The position numbers and the translations under genes are program-made. Below the pieces are notes generated by a model. That model ran no database searches and had not been told where the DNA came from. It saw only the letters and a program-made list of their open reading frames with translations. DNA of 64,000 nt, from NCBI GenBank assembly GCA_018649885.1, contig JABIHA010000062.1, positions 1 through 64,000 on the forward strand, read 5' to 3'. Of this stretch, positions 8,536-17,795 are shown in pieces. Origin of the DNA: Bacteriovoracaceae bacterium. GTDB lineage: Bacteria > Bdellovibrionota > Bacteriovoracia > Bacteriovoracales > Bacteriovoracaceae. The first letter of the stretch is position 1. Each line of letters starts with the position of its first letter.

Positions 8536-10395
8536 TCAATCATTGTACATTGCGTTAATGTCATCTTTGTAGCTCTCGAGAAGTACCTTTTTCTTGAGTT
8601 TTAGTGAAGGTGTTAACTGACCTCCCTCAACGCTAAACTCAACAGGGGCAATAAAGAAGTTCTTTATGGTTTCAAATCGGGCCAGCTGGCCATTAGCATC
8701 TTCAATATCAGCATTGATTAGATCGGCTATGCCTTGATTTTTGGCCAAGTCTTCGAATTTACAATCAGGCTCCAGACCAAAAGATTCCAGTTTATCTAGG
8801 AATGTGGCCTTCTCAATACCGATGATGGCCGATAGGTACTTTCTTCTGTCTCCCACTACCAGGCACTGTGAAATAAAGGGGCGCGTTTTCATTATATTTT
8901 CAATTTTTTGTGGTGCAATATTTTTACCTGCGGCAGTGATGAGAATATCTTTTTTTCGGTCAGTAATTCTCAGATACCCATTTTCATCAAATTCCCCAAT
9001 ATCTCCACTGTAAAACCACCCGTCCTTAAGTGCGCGTTCGGTACCCTTAGGGTTTTTGTAATACTCTTTTAGCATTGCTACCGACTTAATAAGGATTTCA
9101 CCATCATCCGCAAATTTAATATGAACGTCCCCTATGGGAATGCCAACTGAACCAAGGACTTGCTTGCTTAGGGGGTTAATTACACAAGGTGCTGCAGTCT
9201 CGGTAAGTCCGTATCCCTCTAGGATTGTAAATCCACAGTTTCTCATGAACTTCATAATTTCTATGGCAAGCGGAGCTCCACCAGATACAAAGTAGCGAAT
9301 TCTGCCACCAAATTGTTCATAAATTTTCTTGAAAACTAAGTTGTAGCCAACCTGTCTTTCAAATAACTCCTTCAGGGTAGGGGATTCATCTTTTTGAATT
9401 CTTTCGAAATACTTGGTTGAGGATTCCATGGACCATTTGTAGATACTCTTTCGGTACTCTGGACCGGCTTCTATTTTCTCCATCACTTTAGCGTAAATTT
9501 TTTCGAAGATTCTAGGAACTGCGCACATGACTGTGGGTCTTACCACGGGGATATTATCAATGATTTTATCAATGCTCTCAGCAAATACAAATTCCCAACC
9601 AAAGATTAGTGGCATCATGGTCTCTCCTCTTCCAAAGACATGGGCAAGTGGAAGAAAAGTAAGAGTTCGGTCGTTGCGATTAAATCCAGACTTTAGGTGG
9701 AGATATACATTACGTAGCATTTGCATGATGGCCCGCTGGGTAAGGACCGCACCTTTTGGCTCACCAGTGGTACCAGAGGTATATATTATGGTGAGAAGAT
9801 CATCCTCAGTAGCTTCGTTAATAGTTTGTTCAAAAAGAGAGTTATCTTGGCTTTCTAGTTCGAATCCTTTGGAGAGTAACTCATCATAACTAATAACTTT
9901 AATGTCGCCGAGATCTTCGAATTGTTCAAGATCCATTTTTTCAATGGTGACAATCAATTTTAGATTCTCGAAATTTTTTACTACTTCACAAACTTTACCC
10001 ATGAGGGCCACATCTTCCACTACTATAATACTACTCTCTGAATGGTTGTAGATGTATTCCACTTCGCTTGCTGTGTAGTTTGGGTAAATGGGAATGACAA
10101 CACCTCGTGAGCACATAGTGGCCATATCCATTAGGTGCCATTCTTTTCTGGTTTGCGAAAGAATTGAAAGATGCGTGCCTGCACTTAGTCCATGGTGCAT
10201 TAGTCCCAATGAAAGAGCCCTGACTACATCGCCATATTCACTGTAGCTATAGAAGTGCAGACCGTTGTCTTTTATCCAGCCTAGTGAATTATTTTTGGCA
10301 CTTAGTTTTATTCTAGCTAAAAATAGCTGCCCAAGCGTTTTGTTATCAAGCATGGAAGGGGTCCTTTCAAATTGGGGTCGAGTCTGCACTAACAT
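8536..10395 (-). CDS. Long-chain fatty acid--CoA ligase (AMP-forming)
   Basis: 619 residues of the ANL superfamily. The P-loop motif YTSGTTGEPKGA, the A5-type GYGLTET and the A7-type WFYSGDIGEFDENGYLRITDRKKDI are all present, and the C-terminal cap ends in LKLKKKV. Proteins of this FAA1-like length activate long-chain fatty acids to acyl-CoA for degradation or for lipid synthesis. The exact chain length cannot be read from sequence. It is transcribed away from the small + strand gene at 10475. Confidence 0.92.
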   Translation of the reverse strand: MLVQTRPQFERTPSMLDNKTLGQLFLARIKLSAKNNSLGWIKDNGLHFYSYSEYGDVVRALSLGLMHHGLSAGTHLSILSQTRKEWHLMDMATMCSRGVVIPIYPNYTASEVEYIYNHSESSIIVVEDVALMGKVCEVVKNFENLKLIVTIEKMDLEQFEDLGDIKVISYDELLSKGFELESQDNSLFEQTINEATEDDLLTIIYTSGTTGEPKGAVLTQRAIMQMLRNVYLHLKSGFNRNDRTLTFLPLAHVFGRGETMMPLIFGWEFVFAESIDKIIDNIPVVRPTVMCAVPRIFEKIYAKVMEKIEAGPEYRKSIYKWSMESSTKYFERIQKDESPTLKELFERQVGYNLVFKKIYEQFGGRIRYFVSGGAPLAIEIMKFMRNCGFTILEGYGLTETAAPCVINPLSKQVLGSVGIPIGDVHIKFADDGEILIKSVAMLKEYYKNPKGTERALKDGWFYSGDIGEFDENGYLRITDRKKDILITAAGKNIAPQKIENIMKTRPFISQCLVVGDRRKYLSAIIGIEKATFLDKLESFGLEPDCKFEDLAKNQGIADLINADIEDANGQLARFETIKNFFIAPVEFSVEGGQLTPSLKLKKKVLLESYKDDINAMYND

Positions 10396-10474
10396 AGTAA
10401 ATTCAAATGCCTAGGAAATCCATTATAGGTGTCTTATTTGCATTACTTTTCGAGAGAATTTCGAAGGGATGGGG

Positions 10475-10729
10475 ATGAAAATCTATGCAGTCACGCGTTG
10501 CGTTAAAAGAATAGTTAAAAAAGATGATTCAGGAGGGGGCTTTGCTAAATTTCATTTCAGAGGTTTTTTTTTGGGCCAAAAGGTAAATTCTATTTTAGTT
10601 AACAATTCTTCTCCTGAGTTAAGGGTGGGAGAGGATTATTTTATACTGTTAGAACTTATCAATATAAGGGATAATACTCTCTACTGCAGATGTTTAGAGT
10701 GTAAGGCACTTGAAGACATAGAGTTTTAA
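10475..10729 (+). CDS. Small conserved hypothetical protein, probably beta-barrel-like
   Basis: 84 residues from the ATG at 10475; AAGGG lies six bases upstream. An ATG two codons earlier (10469) is also possible but abuts the ribosome site. The protein is mostly alternating hydrophobic strands (KIYAVTRCVKRIV, FFLGQKVNSILV, FILLELINI) with CRCLEC near the end. It is followed after eight bases by the histidine-kinase-like gene, so the two probably form an operon. No function recognised. Confidence 0.65.
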   Translation: MKIYAVTRCVKRIVKKDDSGGGFAKFHFRGFFLGQKVNSILVNNSSPELRVGEDYFILLELINIRDNTLYCRCLECKALEDIEF

Positions 10730-10737
10730 AATTTAAC

Positions 10738-10998
10738 TTGGATTTAAATTTGAGTGATGGACCAGAAAAAGAATTAGCACTAGAAGAAAGAAAGTTTCTA
10801 CACGATATTTCTAATAAGCTTGTAATCGTACAGGGGATGTCTTCAATTCTTAAAACCAAACTAGAGAAAGTTGCTGATCAGCTAGACCCTAAAGATTTAG
10901 AACGGCTTGGAAAAGTTATTAAAGCTGGGGAAGCGATGACTGATATGATTCGTGCTAGGAGAAGTATATTAATTGAAAGAAGCGAAGATCCAGAGTAA
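10738..10998 (+). CDS. Minimal histidine-kinase dimerisation (DHp)-like protein
   Basis: 86 residues from a TTG; another in-frame TTG is four codons later, and neither has a strong ribosome site. The segment FLHDISNKLVIVQGMSSIL resembles the H-box of histidine kinases, with candidate phospho-acceptor His22. It is followed by a predicted helix pair (LERLGKVIKAGEAMTDMI). No ATP-binding domain follows. It could be a phosphotransfer or dimerisation module that acts on separate response regulators such as the one at 11649. The assignment rests on the short motif. Confidence 0.6.
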   Translation: MDLNLSDGPEKELALEERKFLHDISNKLVIVQGMSSILKTKLEKVADQLDPKDLERLGKVIKAGEAMTDMIRARRSILIERSEDPE

Positions 10999-11014
10999 AT
11001 CTTAAAATTCCAAT

Positions 11015-11422
11015 CTATTTTACATGTACTTTTACTCCGTCTCCAATCATAAATCGTTGTATTTCAGTCATGGGATCATTTTCACCCGTATACATATTTG
11101 TCATTTTTCCAATTGCTGAGTGTGATTCTGAGTGGAGAACCTTTAATTCACCAATTTTGATCTTATAGAAATGTTGGTCATTATTCTTATAGGGATTGGC
11201 CCTTACTAGAGCTCTGTAAACATCGAGCTTCGCACCAGTATAAACTCCCTGCTCTTTACCCATATTTATATAATAATTTTTACTACTATTTTCTCCTGGC
11301 TCACCCATTGGAACAGGCTGAACAACACTAAAAATAATGTAGTCTTTTGAGTTCACAGCGAGGCTGGAGGTGAGAGTTATGACCGTGACCATAATCTGCA
11401 GGAAGAGTCTGGTGTAAAACAT
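11015..11422 (-). CDS. Exported small protein with a FlgT-C-like fold pattern
   Basis: 135 residues with a signal peptide (about 1-24). The mature part reads as beta strands with YINMGKEQGVYTGAKLDVYR, IKIGELKVLHSESHSAIGKM and FMIGDGVKVHV. This layout is common in periplasmic proteins with a FlgT C-terminal-like or KOW/OB-like barrel. It is monocistronic and convergent with the DHp-like gene. Function unknown. Confidence 0.7.
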   Translation of the reverse strand: MFYTRLFLQIMVTVITLTSSLAVNSKDYIIFSVVQPVPMGEPGENSSKNYYINMGKEQGVYTGAKLDVYRALVRANPYKNNDQHFYKIKIGELKVLHSESHSAIGKMTNMYTGENDPMTEIQRFMIGDGVKVHVK

Positions 11423-11577
11423 AGTAATTACCCTTGGTTAGAGCATGGCTTACTGCCGTTTGTTTCAAACACCTTCCTGGCATTGCTTTCACTACTTCTC
11501 GGATAAAGTCGGATCAATTTTACCCACAACTATAATGGAGGAAAAATCTTCCACCTTGCAGCAAAAGAGCTATTAGT

Positions 11578-11605
11578 TTGTTTAAGAATAATTTACTAGT
11601 ATTAT
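11578..11605 (+). promoter_or_regulatory. Candidate sigma70-type promoter of the response regulator gene
   Basis: TTGTTT (11578-11583), a 16-base spacer and TATTAT (11600-11605) lie 44 bases before the response regulator start. A hairpin of TGGAGGA and TCTTCCA lies upstream, at about 11535-11552. Confidence 0.35.
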
Positions 11606-11648
11606 ATTCTATTAATATTAAACTACTTAGAGTTACACCAGGAGTAAT

Positions 11649-12296
11649 ATGAACGCAGCTCTACGCAAGAGGGTGTGGGTTTTGGAAGATGAAGAAGATG
11701 CCCATCTCTTTTACGAAGATTATTTAAGCGAGAAGTATGACCTAAAATTTTTCAAAGATTTTGATTCCTTTGAAAAGGCTTTACTCGATAACGATAGCCC
11801 AGATCTCGCACTTACAGATTTGAATCTTGGAAATATCAATTTTCTTGAGGAGATTAGTAAGGTAGAGAAGGTTTCCTTCCCGTTCCTAGTTGTATCTTCA
11901 AGTGCAGATAGAGCAACATTAAAAGGTTGCTTTGAAAAAGGGGCCATTGATTATTTGGTGAAACCTTTTGGTGGTGAAGAGTTAAAAGTTAAAGTTGAAA
12001 AAGCTTTTGATTCTCTTAGAAGAGATTTAAGCAATTTTGTTAAAGGAATTGATCTTGAAGATCTGCCCGATCTAACCATGAAAGAATCTAAAATTTTGAA
12101 TCTCTTTTTAGCTTCAGATAATTTTATTATCGATAGGGAAGAAGTTATTAGAGAGATTTGGCCAAAGGTAAAGGTCCAACCGAAAACTCTAGATGTACAT
12201 TTATATAATTTAAGAAAAAAACTCAAGCGTATAGATCTATATATTGTCTCTCAGGGAAATTGTAAGTGGCAATTATCCCGCACAAAATCATCCTAG
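11649..12296 (+). CDS. OmpR-family response regulator
   Basis: 215 residues. The receiver domain (about 8-125) has the acidic pair in LEDEED, the phospho-acceptor Asp in LALTDLNLG, a VSSSA Thr/Ser position and the conserved Lys in YLVKPFG. The C-terminal winged helix (about 140-212) contains IDREEVIREIW and LDVHLYNLRKKL, typical of OmpR/PhoB DNA-binding domains. AGGAG lies upstream of the ATG. No histidine kinase is adjacent; the DHp-like protein at 10738 is the nearest possible partner. Its targets are unknown. Confidence 0.9.
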   Translation: MNAALRKRVWVLEDEEDAHLFYEDYLSEKYDLKFFKDFDSFEKALLDNDSPDLALTDLNLGNINFLEEISKVEKVSFPFLVVSSSADRATLKGCFEKGAIDYLVKPFGGEELKVKVEKAFDSLRRDLSNFVKGIDLEDLPDLTMKESKILNLFLASDNFIIDREEVIREIWPKVKVQPKTLDVHLYNLRKKLKRIDLYIVSQGNCKWQLSRTKSS

Positions 12297-12301
12297 TGTA
12301 C

Positions 12302-14041
12302 CTACCTAGGCTCTAGTCGTAGATACTTGAAATAATTATTTATCAGATCACTTGGTCTGTAGTTTTTTAAATAGCCATGGTTGAGGTTATAGCCTCGTCT
12401 ATAGTAGAGCATGGCCCAAGGAAGATCTTCTTGCATAGTCTCTTCCATTTCTTTCATAATTTGATATTTCTCTGTACCGTTTGGCAGAACTTTTAGCTTT
12501 TCAAAAAGGGCATCAAATTTTGGATTTGAATACATGGCATCGTTGATTCCTTTTGGAGCTTTATTTTGTGTAATTAAAAGCTGTAGTAGATTTTCTCCAT
12601 CTGGATAATCGAGTGTCCATCCTCCTCTCCAAAATTGTAGGTTTCCATTTCTCATTTTTTCTAGAAAGCCTGGGTAGTTATTTATACTAACCTTGAGATC
12701 AACTCCGATATGTAAAAGTTGTGTTTTAAAGAACTCAGACATTTGTCTTTCGACTGCATTGTTAGTTCTTGTGTCGTAAGTGATTGTGGGCAGGCCCTTT
12801 CCGTCTTCAAAGCCTGCTTTTTTCAAATAGTCTTTTGCTATATCTAAATCAAATTTAAATGGTTGAGTGATTGTAGGACTATACCCTGGAACTCCTGGAG
12901 CATAAATTGAGTTGGCGCTTAAGCCTACATTATTTGTGAATAGGTTTATGAACTTGTCTGTGTCTATAGCGTGGGCAATGGCCATCCTTAGGTTTTTATT
13001 TGTTCCTACTACCTGATCTTCCATATTGAAAGCCATCCACCAAGTAGTGAGAGTAGGGGCAATTTGGAGTTGAATTCCTTCTTTTTTAAGCTCAGGTGAG
13101 AGGGTACCAGTACCAGTAATTGCAGTAGCAAAATTATCTTTAGGGATTCTAAGATAATCGATTTCTTTTTTCCTAAATTTAAGCCATCGAGGGTTTGGCT
13201 CTTTAATTATATTGAATTTAATGCCCATTAAAAATGGTATTTTCTTATTGGCGTCACTTAGCATGCCACTTGCATTTGCATGTCGATCACCGTTTGAAGG
13301 GTAGAGGACATTTCTATACTTTGGGTATCTTTTCAACATAACTTGTAAATTTCGATCCCATTTTTCTAAATAAAATGGGCCAGTTCCGACCATGACTGAA
13401 GAGATATCGTTCTTATGATATTTTATCACTTCGAGTGGGATTGGAGCAGTGAAGGCCATGGCGAATGCATAGAGTAACTGTGGGTAGGGCTTTGTTAAGT
13501 CCAGGCTAAAAGTCTGATCATCAATAACATTGAAACCTTCGATAGGAAGAGATTCAAATTTTCCGAAATCTGAACCTGCATCTTTTCTAAATTTTCCGAT
13601 TCCTTTAACCCGACCTTCAAAGAGAAAATAACCTTGGCCCCGAGTAGGTACAAAGGCTTGTCTTTTAATCGCTGTTAAGAAGTCTTCCGCTTTTACATAT
13701 CTCGGCTTGCCATTAAATACTGGGTGATCATGATAGGGGATACCCTTTTTAATAGTGAATATATATCTGAGTCCATTGTTTTCAACAGTTGGTTGTGAAG
13801 CAGCCAGATTTTCTTGGAGAGTATATGGTCTTTTTAAGTAATGATACTCAAAGAGTGATTCATACACTTGGTAGACAACAGTTCCAGATACAGCATCATA
13901 ACTAACAGCTGGGTCGAGTGTATCGATTTTAGCCGTTAACAGGGCGTTGACGATATTTACCTTACCATTTCCAGCTTTTTTACAAGAGAAAATAGTGGCA
14001 ATGAGTAATGTGCAAAAAAGTACTCTTAGTATAGATTTCAT
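12302..14041 (-). CDS. Oligopeptide ABC transporter substrate-binding lipoprotein
   Basis: 579 residues with a lipoprotein signal, lipobox around IFSC (Cys20). It shows the SBP family 5 layout: TLDPAVSYDAVSG near the start, TVENNGLRYIFTIKKGIPYHD and VMVGTGPFYLEKWD. The family binds oligopeptides or similar solutes for an Opp/Dpp importer. No permease or ATPase genes are adjacent. The start codon overlaps the alaS stop in an ATGA arrangement, so its translation is coupled to alaS, an unusual pairing. Confidence 0.9.
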   Translation of the reverse strand: MKSILRVLFCTLLIATIFSCKKAGNGKVNIVNALLTAKIDTLDPAVSYDAVSGTVVYQVYESLFEYHYLKRPYTLQENLAASQPTVENNGLRYIFTIKKGIPYHDHPVFNGKPRYVKAEDFLTAIKRQAFVPTRGQGYFLFEGRVKGIGKFRKDAGSDFGKFESLPIEGFNVIDDQTFSLDLTKPYPQLLYAFAMAFTAPIPLEVIKYHKNDISSVMVGTGPFYLEKWDRNLQVMLKRYPKYRNVLYPSNGDRHANASGMLSDANKKIPFLMGIKFNIIKEPNPRWLKFRKKEIDYLRIPKDNFATAITGTGTLSPELKKEGIQLQIAPTLTTWWMAFNMEDQVVGTNKNLRMAIAHAIDTDKFINLFTNNVGLSANSIYAPGVPGYSPTITQPFKFDLDIAKDYLKKAGFEDGKGLPTITYDTRTNNAVERQMSEFFKTQLLHIGVDLKVSINNYPGFLEKMRNGNLQFWRGGWTLDYPDGENLLQLLITQNKAPKGINDAMYSNPKFDALFEKLKVLPNGTEKYQIMKEMEETMQEDLPWAMLYYRRGYNLNHGYLKNYRPSDLINNYFKYLRLEPR

Positions 14042-16653
14042 ATTTCCTCTGAAATTTGTTTTTCAATATTTGTAATAAATTGATCGTAGTTTTTATTTTT
14101 CTCGCCAGACCCTTGAGCCAGATCTGGTCGTCCTCCACCTCTTCCATCTAGAAGGGGTAAGTGACTCTTTAATATTTGACCACAATTTATGGATTTAAGA
14201 CTTCTCGGAGACCTGAGAAGAACAGATAGCTTTTTACCGCTGCTACTAAATAATAGTAAAATTCCATCAGGGTATTTTGATGAAAATAAATCTGAGAGTT
14301 GTTTTATATTTGAGTTCTCAGGAGCGGTGGCAACTTTAAAAGTAAATTTATCACCTAACTTTTTCGGGTTATCAAAAAGTGTTTCGCTGAGTGATGCCTG
14401 TATTTTTTCGTTTAGTGCTTCAATTTTCTTAGCTCTATCTTTATGGTCGGCAATGAGAGCAGAAAATCGATCTGTTACATCTTGATCTTTCACATTAAAG
14501 TATTGCTCAAATTGTTCTAGAATTAGAGATCTCTTTTGAAGTCTATTTGAAGCTGTTTCTGAGGTAAGCCCCTCAATTCTTCTCACGCCACTTGCAAGAG
14601 CACTCTCTGAAATTATATTGAACTGAGATATATCTCCAGTATTTGAGACATGTGTTCCACCACAAAATTCTGTAGAAAAATCGCCCATTTCGATAACTCT
14701 TACCTCATCTCCATATTTTTCACCAAAAAATGCAAGAGCACCTTTTTTCATAGCATCATCTTTTGACATGACTTCAGCATTTACAGGAGTTGATTTTTGA
14801 ATCTCTAAATTGACTAATTTTTCAGTTTCTTTTATTTCATCTTTAGTCATGGCCTGTGTATGTGTGAAATCAAAGCGGAGCTTTTCATGGTTTACGTATG
14901 ACCCAGCTTGCTTAATGTGACTACCTAGTACTTTGATCAGTGCTGCTTGAAGTAGGTGAGTTGCGGAGTGATTTTTGGCCACAAGAGATCTTCTTTTGTG
15001 GTTAACACTTAGGATATAGGATTTTCCAATTTCAAGGGCATCAGCATCTTCTGAGTAGTGGACTAGTAAACCCTCTGTGGGTTTTTGAGTGTCAACTATG
15101 TGGGCCAGCACATGCTCGTCGTCTAGTATTTCACCAGCGTCACCTGATTGTCCCCCAGACTCCCCATAAAATGGTGATTCTTTAAATATTAACGCCTTCA
15201 TTTTTCCCATGTCGTGAATGGCCAATAGCTCTGAATGGTTTTCAAGTGTTTTATAGCCAAGAAAAATGGTGTTACCAAAAGTTTCTTTGTATTTAGCAAA
15301 GATCTTTTGAGTATCATCGCCGTACTGTGCCTTGCCGCCTCTTTTGGAGAGCTCTCTTTGCTTTGCCATGGAGCTATCAAATCCTTCCATGTCCACATTC
15401 AGACCTCTTTCTGTACATATGATTTCAGTTAGGTCTACTGGAAAGCCAAAAGTGTCATACAGTTTAAAAGCATCAGCCCCAAGAAGAGTTTTCTTTTTGC
15501 CTAAACCTGAAATAGCTTCTTCTAAAAATTTCAATCCATTATCAAGAGTCTCAAGAAATTTTCGTTCTTCAATTTGCAGAAGTTTTTCTGCTAGGGATAG
15601 GTTCGCTTTATTTTCAGGGTAATGAGCTCCAAGAGTCTCAAAGACAGTTGGGACTAGTTTGTGAAAAGAGATCTCTTTAATACCAAGTTCTCTTAAATGT
15701 CTTACGGCCCTTCGAATAATACGTCTTAGAACATAACCACGTCCCTCATTAGATGGTATAGCCCCGTCAGTAATTAGCATGACAGATGATCTAATGTGAT
15801 CAGCAACTACTCGAAAGTTTGATTGGTATTTGGGATCAGAATATTTTTTGCCTGAGATTTCTTCTAGCTTATTCATGATACCTTCGAATATATCGGTATC
15901 ATAATTCCAGTACTTGTTTTGTAGGACAGCAGCCACTCTTTCAAGACCCGTTCCTGTATCGACACTAGGGCTAGGAAGAGGAATTCTACCTTCTTTTGTT
16001 TGTTCGTATTGCATAAATACCAGGTTGCCAATTTCAACATAGCGCATTTCATCTTCAAGAATGTCATTTGCCTTAGATAAATCAAAACCAGGAGTCGCGT
16101 GTTCTTCTCCCCAATCGTAGAAAAATTCGGAGCAAGGACCACAAGGACCTATTTCTCCCATTTCCCAAAAATTATCTGCATCACCTTTTTTAAATATTCT
16201 ATCAAGTGGTACGCCTTGATCTTTGTGCCAAATATTTAGGGCCTCATCATCACTTTCATGAACAGTAATATAGAGTTTATCTTTTGGAATTTTATAAACT
16301 TTTGTAAGTAATTCCCAGTGATAGGCAATGGCCTCTTTTTTAAAGTAATCGCCAAAAGAAAAATTACCCATCATTTCAAAATATGTATGATGTCTGGCTG
16401 TAAAGCCAACATTGTCTAAATCATTGTGTTTGCCACCCGCTCTTACGCATTTTTGAATTGTAGTGGCAGTAGCATTTTTTGGTTTTTCAATACCAGTGAA
16501 AAAATCTTTGAACTGATTCATTCCAGCGTTTGCAAAAAGTAAGGTCGGATCGGCTATAGGAATAAGTGGGCTAGACGAAATATGCTGATGGCCCCTTTTC
16601 ATAAAAAAATTAATAAACTCTTCTCGGATCTGCTTTGATTTCATTGTTAACAA
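14038..16653 (-). CDS. alaS: Alanine--tRNA ligase
   Basis: 871 residues. The class II catalytic core opens with REEFINFFMKRGHQHISSSPLIP and FANAGMNQFKDFF. The editing domain has the zinc motifs HSATHLL and CGGTH. The C-terminal DHHA1 region ends GGRGGGRPDLAQGSG. It charges tRNA-Ala and clears mis-charged Ser and Gly. The longest frame starts with TTG at 16653, close to AAGGG; an ATG three codons later (16644) is the alternative start. It is followed by the overlapping substrate-binding protein gene. Confidence 0.97.
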   Translation of the reverse strand: MLTMKSKQIREEFINFFMKRGHQHISSSPLIPIADPTLLFANAGMNQFKDFFTGIEKPKNATATTIQKCVRAGGKHNDLDNVGFTARHHTYFEMMGNFSFGDYFKKEAIAYHWELLTKVYKIPKDKLYITVHESDDEALNIWHKDQGVPLDRIFKKGDADNFWEMGEIGPCGPCSEFFYDWGEEHATPGFDLSKANDILEDEMRYVEIGNLVFMQYEQTKEGRIPLPSPSVDTGTGLERVAAVLQNKYWNYDTDIFEGIMNKLEEISGKKYSDPKYQSNFRVVADHIRSSVMLITDGAIPSNEGRGYVLRRIIRRAVRHLRELGIKEISFHKLVPTVFETLGAHYPENKANLSLAEKLLQIEERKFLETLDNGLKFLEEAISGLGKKKTLLGADAFKLYDTFGFPVDLTEIICTERGLNVDMEGFDSSMAKQRELSKRGGKAQYGDDTQKIFAKYKETFGNTIFLGYKTLENHSELLAIHDMGKMKALIFKESPFYGESGGQSGDAGEILDDEHVLAHIVDTQKPTEGLLVHYSEDADALEIGKSYILSVNHKRRSLVAKNHSATHLLQAALIKVLGSHIKQAGSYVNHEKLRFDFTHTQAMTKDEIKETEKLVNLEIQKSTPVNAEVMSKDDAMKKGALAFFGEKYGDEVRVIEMGDFSTEFCGGTHVSNTGDISQFNIISESALASGVRRIEGLTSETASNRLQKRSLILEQFEQYFNVKDQDVTDRFSALIADHKDRAKKIEALNEKIQASLSETLFDNPKKLGDKFTFKVATAPENSNIKQLSDLFSSKYPDGILLLFSSSGKKLSVLLRSPRSLKSINCGQILKSHLPLLDGRGGGRPDLAQGSGEKNKNYDQFITNIEKQISEEI

Positions 16654-16806
16654 TCTACCCTTAAAACTGGTTGAACAAGGATGAATATTATCACGTGCTG
16701 GAGGGCTTGGGTACTGCTGTGAGGAGAGAATTATGCAATGCGCATGCTGCGAAGGGTAATTGTTGAATTTATACCCAAAACTCAGCCTTTTATGTAGAGT
16801 GGTCGC

Positions 16807-17787
16807 ATGAAGATATTAATGATCATTTTATGTTTCACAGTGAGTGCTAACCTTTGGGCCGACATGGAAAAAACCTTAAAGAGTCTCAGAGCAAAAAAAT
16901 CGTCGATTGAGTCGAAGACCTACTCTTCTTTTGCCACAGATGAACTCAAATACCTTAAGTTTTACGATCTTCACCAGACAGGGTGGGATCAAAAATTTGG
17001 AGTTGTATCTTCGGGCGGATATGCAATTCATACCCATTTTTTCAAGAGCAAAAATCCCAAACCGATGGGAACTGTACTACTTGTTCATGGTTATTTAGAT
17101 AACTCTGGATATATGAGCAATCTTTTTCCACTTCTTTTAAAGAAAAATTTTAATGTTGTTGCCTTTGACCTACCAGGGCATGGACTTTCAACGGGTGAAA
17201 GGGTTGATATAGCAAGCTTCGATATCTACACAAATGTAATTAAAGACATTTATGAACTAGCAAAGACTCAGTTCAAGGGCCCTTACCACGCGATTTGTCA
17301 CAGCACCGGCTGTGCTGGCTTAATGAATGGGATTGTTAAAGGAAAATTTGATACTCTTGATAAGACTATTTTTCTAGCACCTCTAGTAAGATCAGTTTCT
17401 TGGAAACTCGCAAAGTTTGGCAATAAGATAGGTAGAAGATTTCTTACACATGTACCGAGAAAGTTTAATAAAAATTCATCTGATAAATCTTACTTAAGAT
17501 TTGTGAAAAATGACCCTCTCCAAGTGAGAAAAATCCCTTTAAGGTGGGTTACATCTCTACATAATTGGGAAAAGAGTTTTTCTAAAAGTAAGCCTAATGG
17601 GGCGGAAATTTTGGTGATCAGTGGAGACAAGGACGCTACAGTTGATTGGGCCAAGAATAGAGAGATTTTATCATCTATTTTTACCAAAATTAGATATGAA
17701 GTTATTGATGATGCCAACCATCAGCTCATCAATGAAATGCCAATTTATATGAACCAAGTTTTAAAGCTTGTAGAATCCAATATTTGA
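16807..17787 (+). CDS. Exported alpha/beta hydrolase (lysophospholipase-like)
   Basis: 326 residues with a signal peptide ending NLWA (about 18). The hydrolase core includes LLVHGYLDNSGY, FDLPGHGLSTGERV, a nucleophile elbow CHSTG with Ser166, Asp276 in SGDKDATV and His305 in DANHQ. This is the Ser-Asp-His set of the PldB/serine aminopeptidase S33 group. The elbow has Cys in place of the usual first Gly of GxSxG. The substrate is probably a lipid or ester in the periplasm; this is not shown by the sequence. Confidence 0.87.
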   Translation: MKILMIILCFTVSANLWADMEKTLKSLRAKKSSIESKTYSSFATDELKYLKFYDLHQTGWDQKFGVVSSGGYAIHTHFFKSKNPKPMGTVLLVHGYLDNSGYMSNLFPLLLKKNFNVVAFDLPGHGLSTGERVDIASFDIYTNVIKDIYELAKTQFKGPYHAICHSTGCAGLMNGIVKGKFDTLDKTIFLAPLVRSVSWKLAKFGNKIGRRFLTHVPRKFNKNSSDKSYLRFVKNDPLQVRKIPLRWVTSLHNWEKSFSKSKPNGAEILVISGDKDATVDWAKNREILSSIFTKIRYEVIDDANHQLINEMPIYMNQVLKLVESNI

Positions 17788-17795
17788 TATAAGCC

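Noticed and set aside
14189-15622. Several + strand frames inside alaS
   Set aside because: They are antisense shadows of a well conserved synthetase with no start signals.
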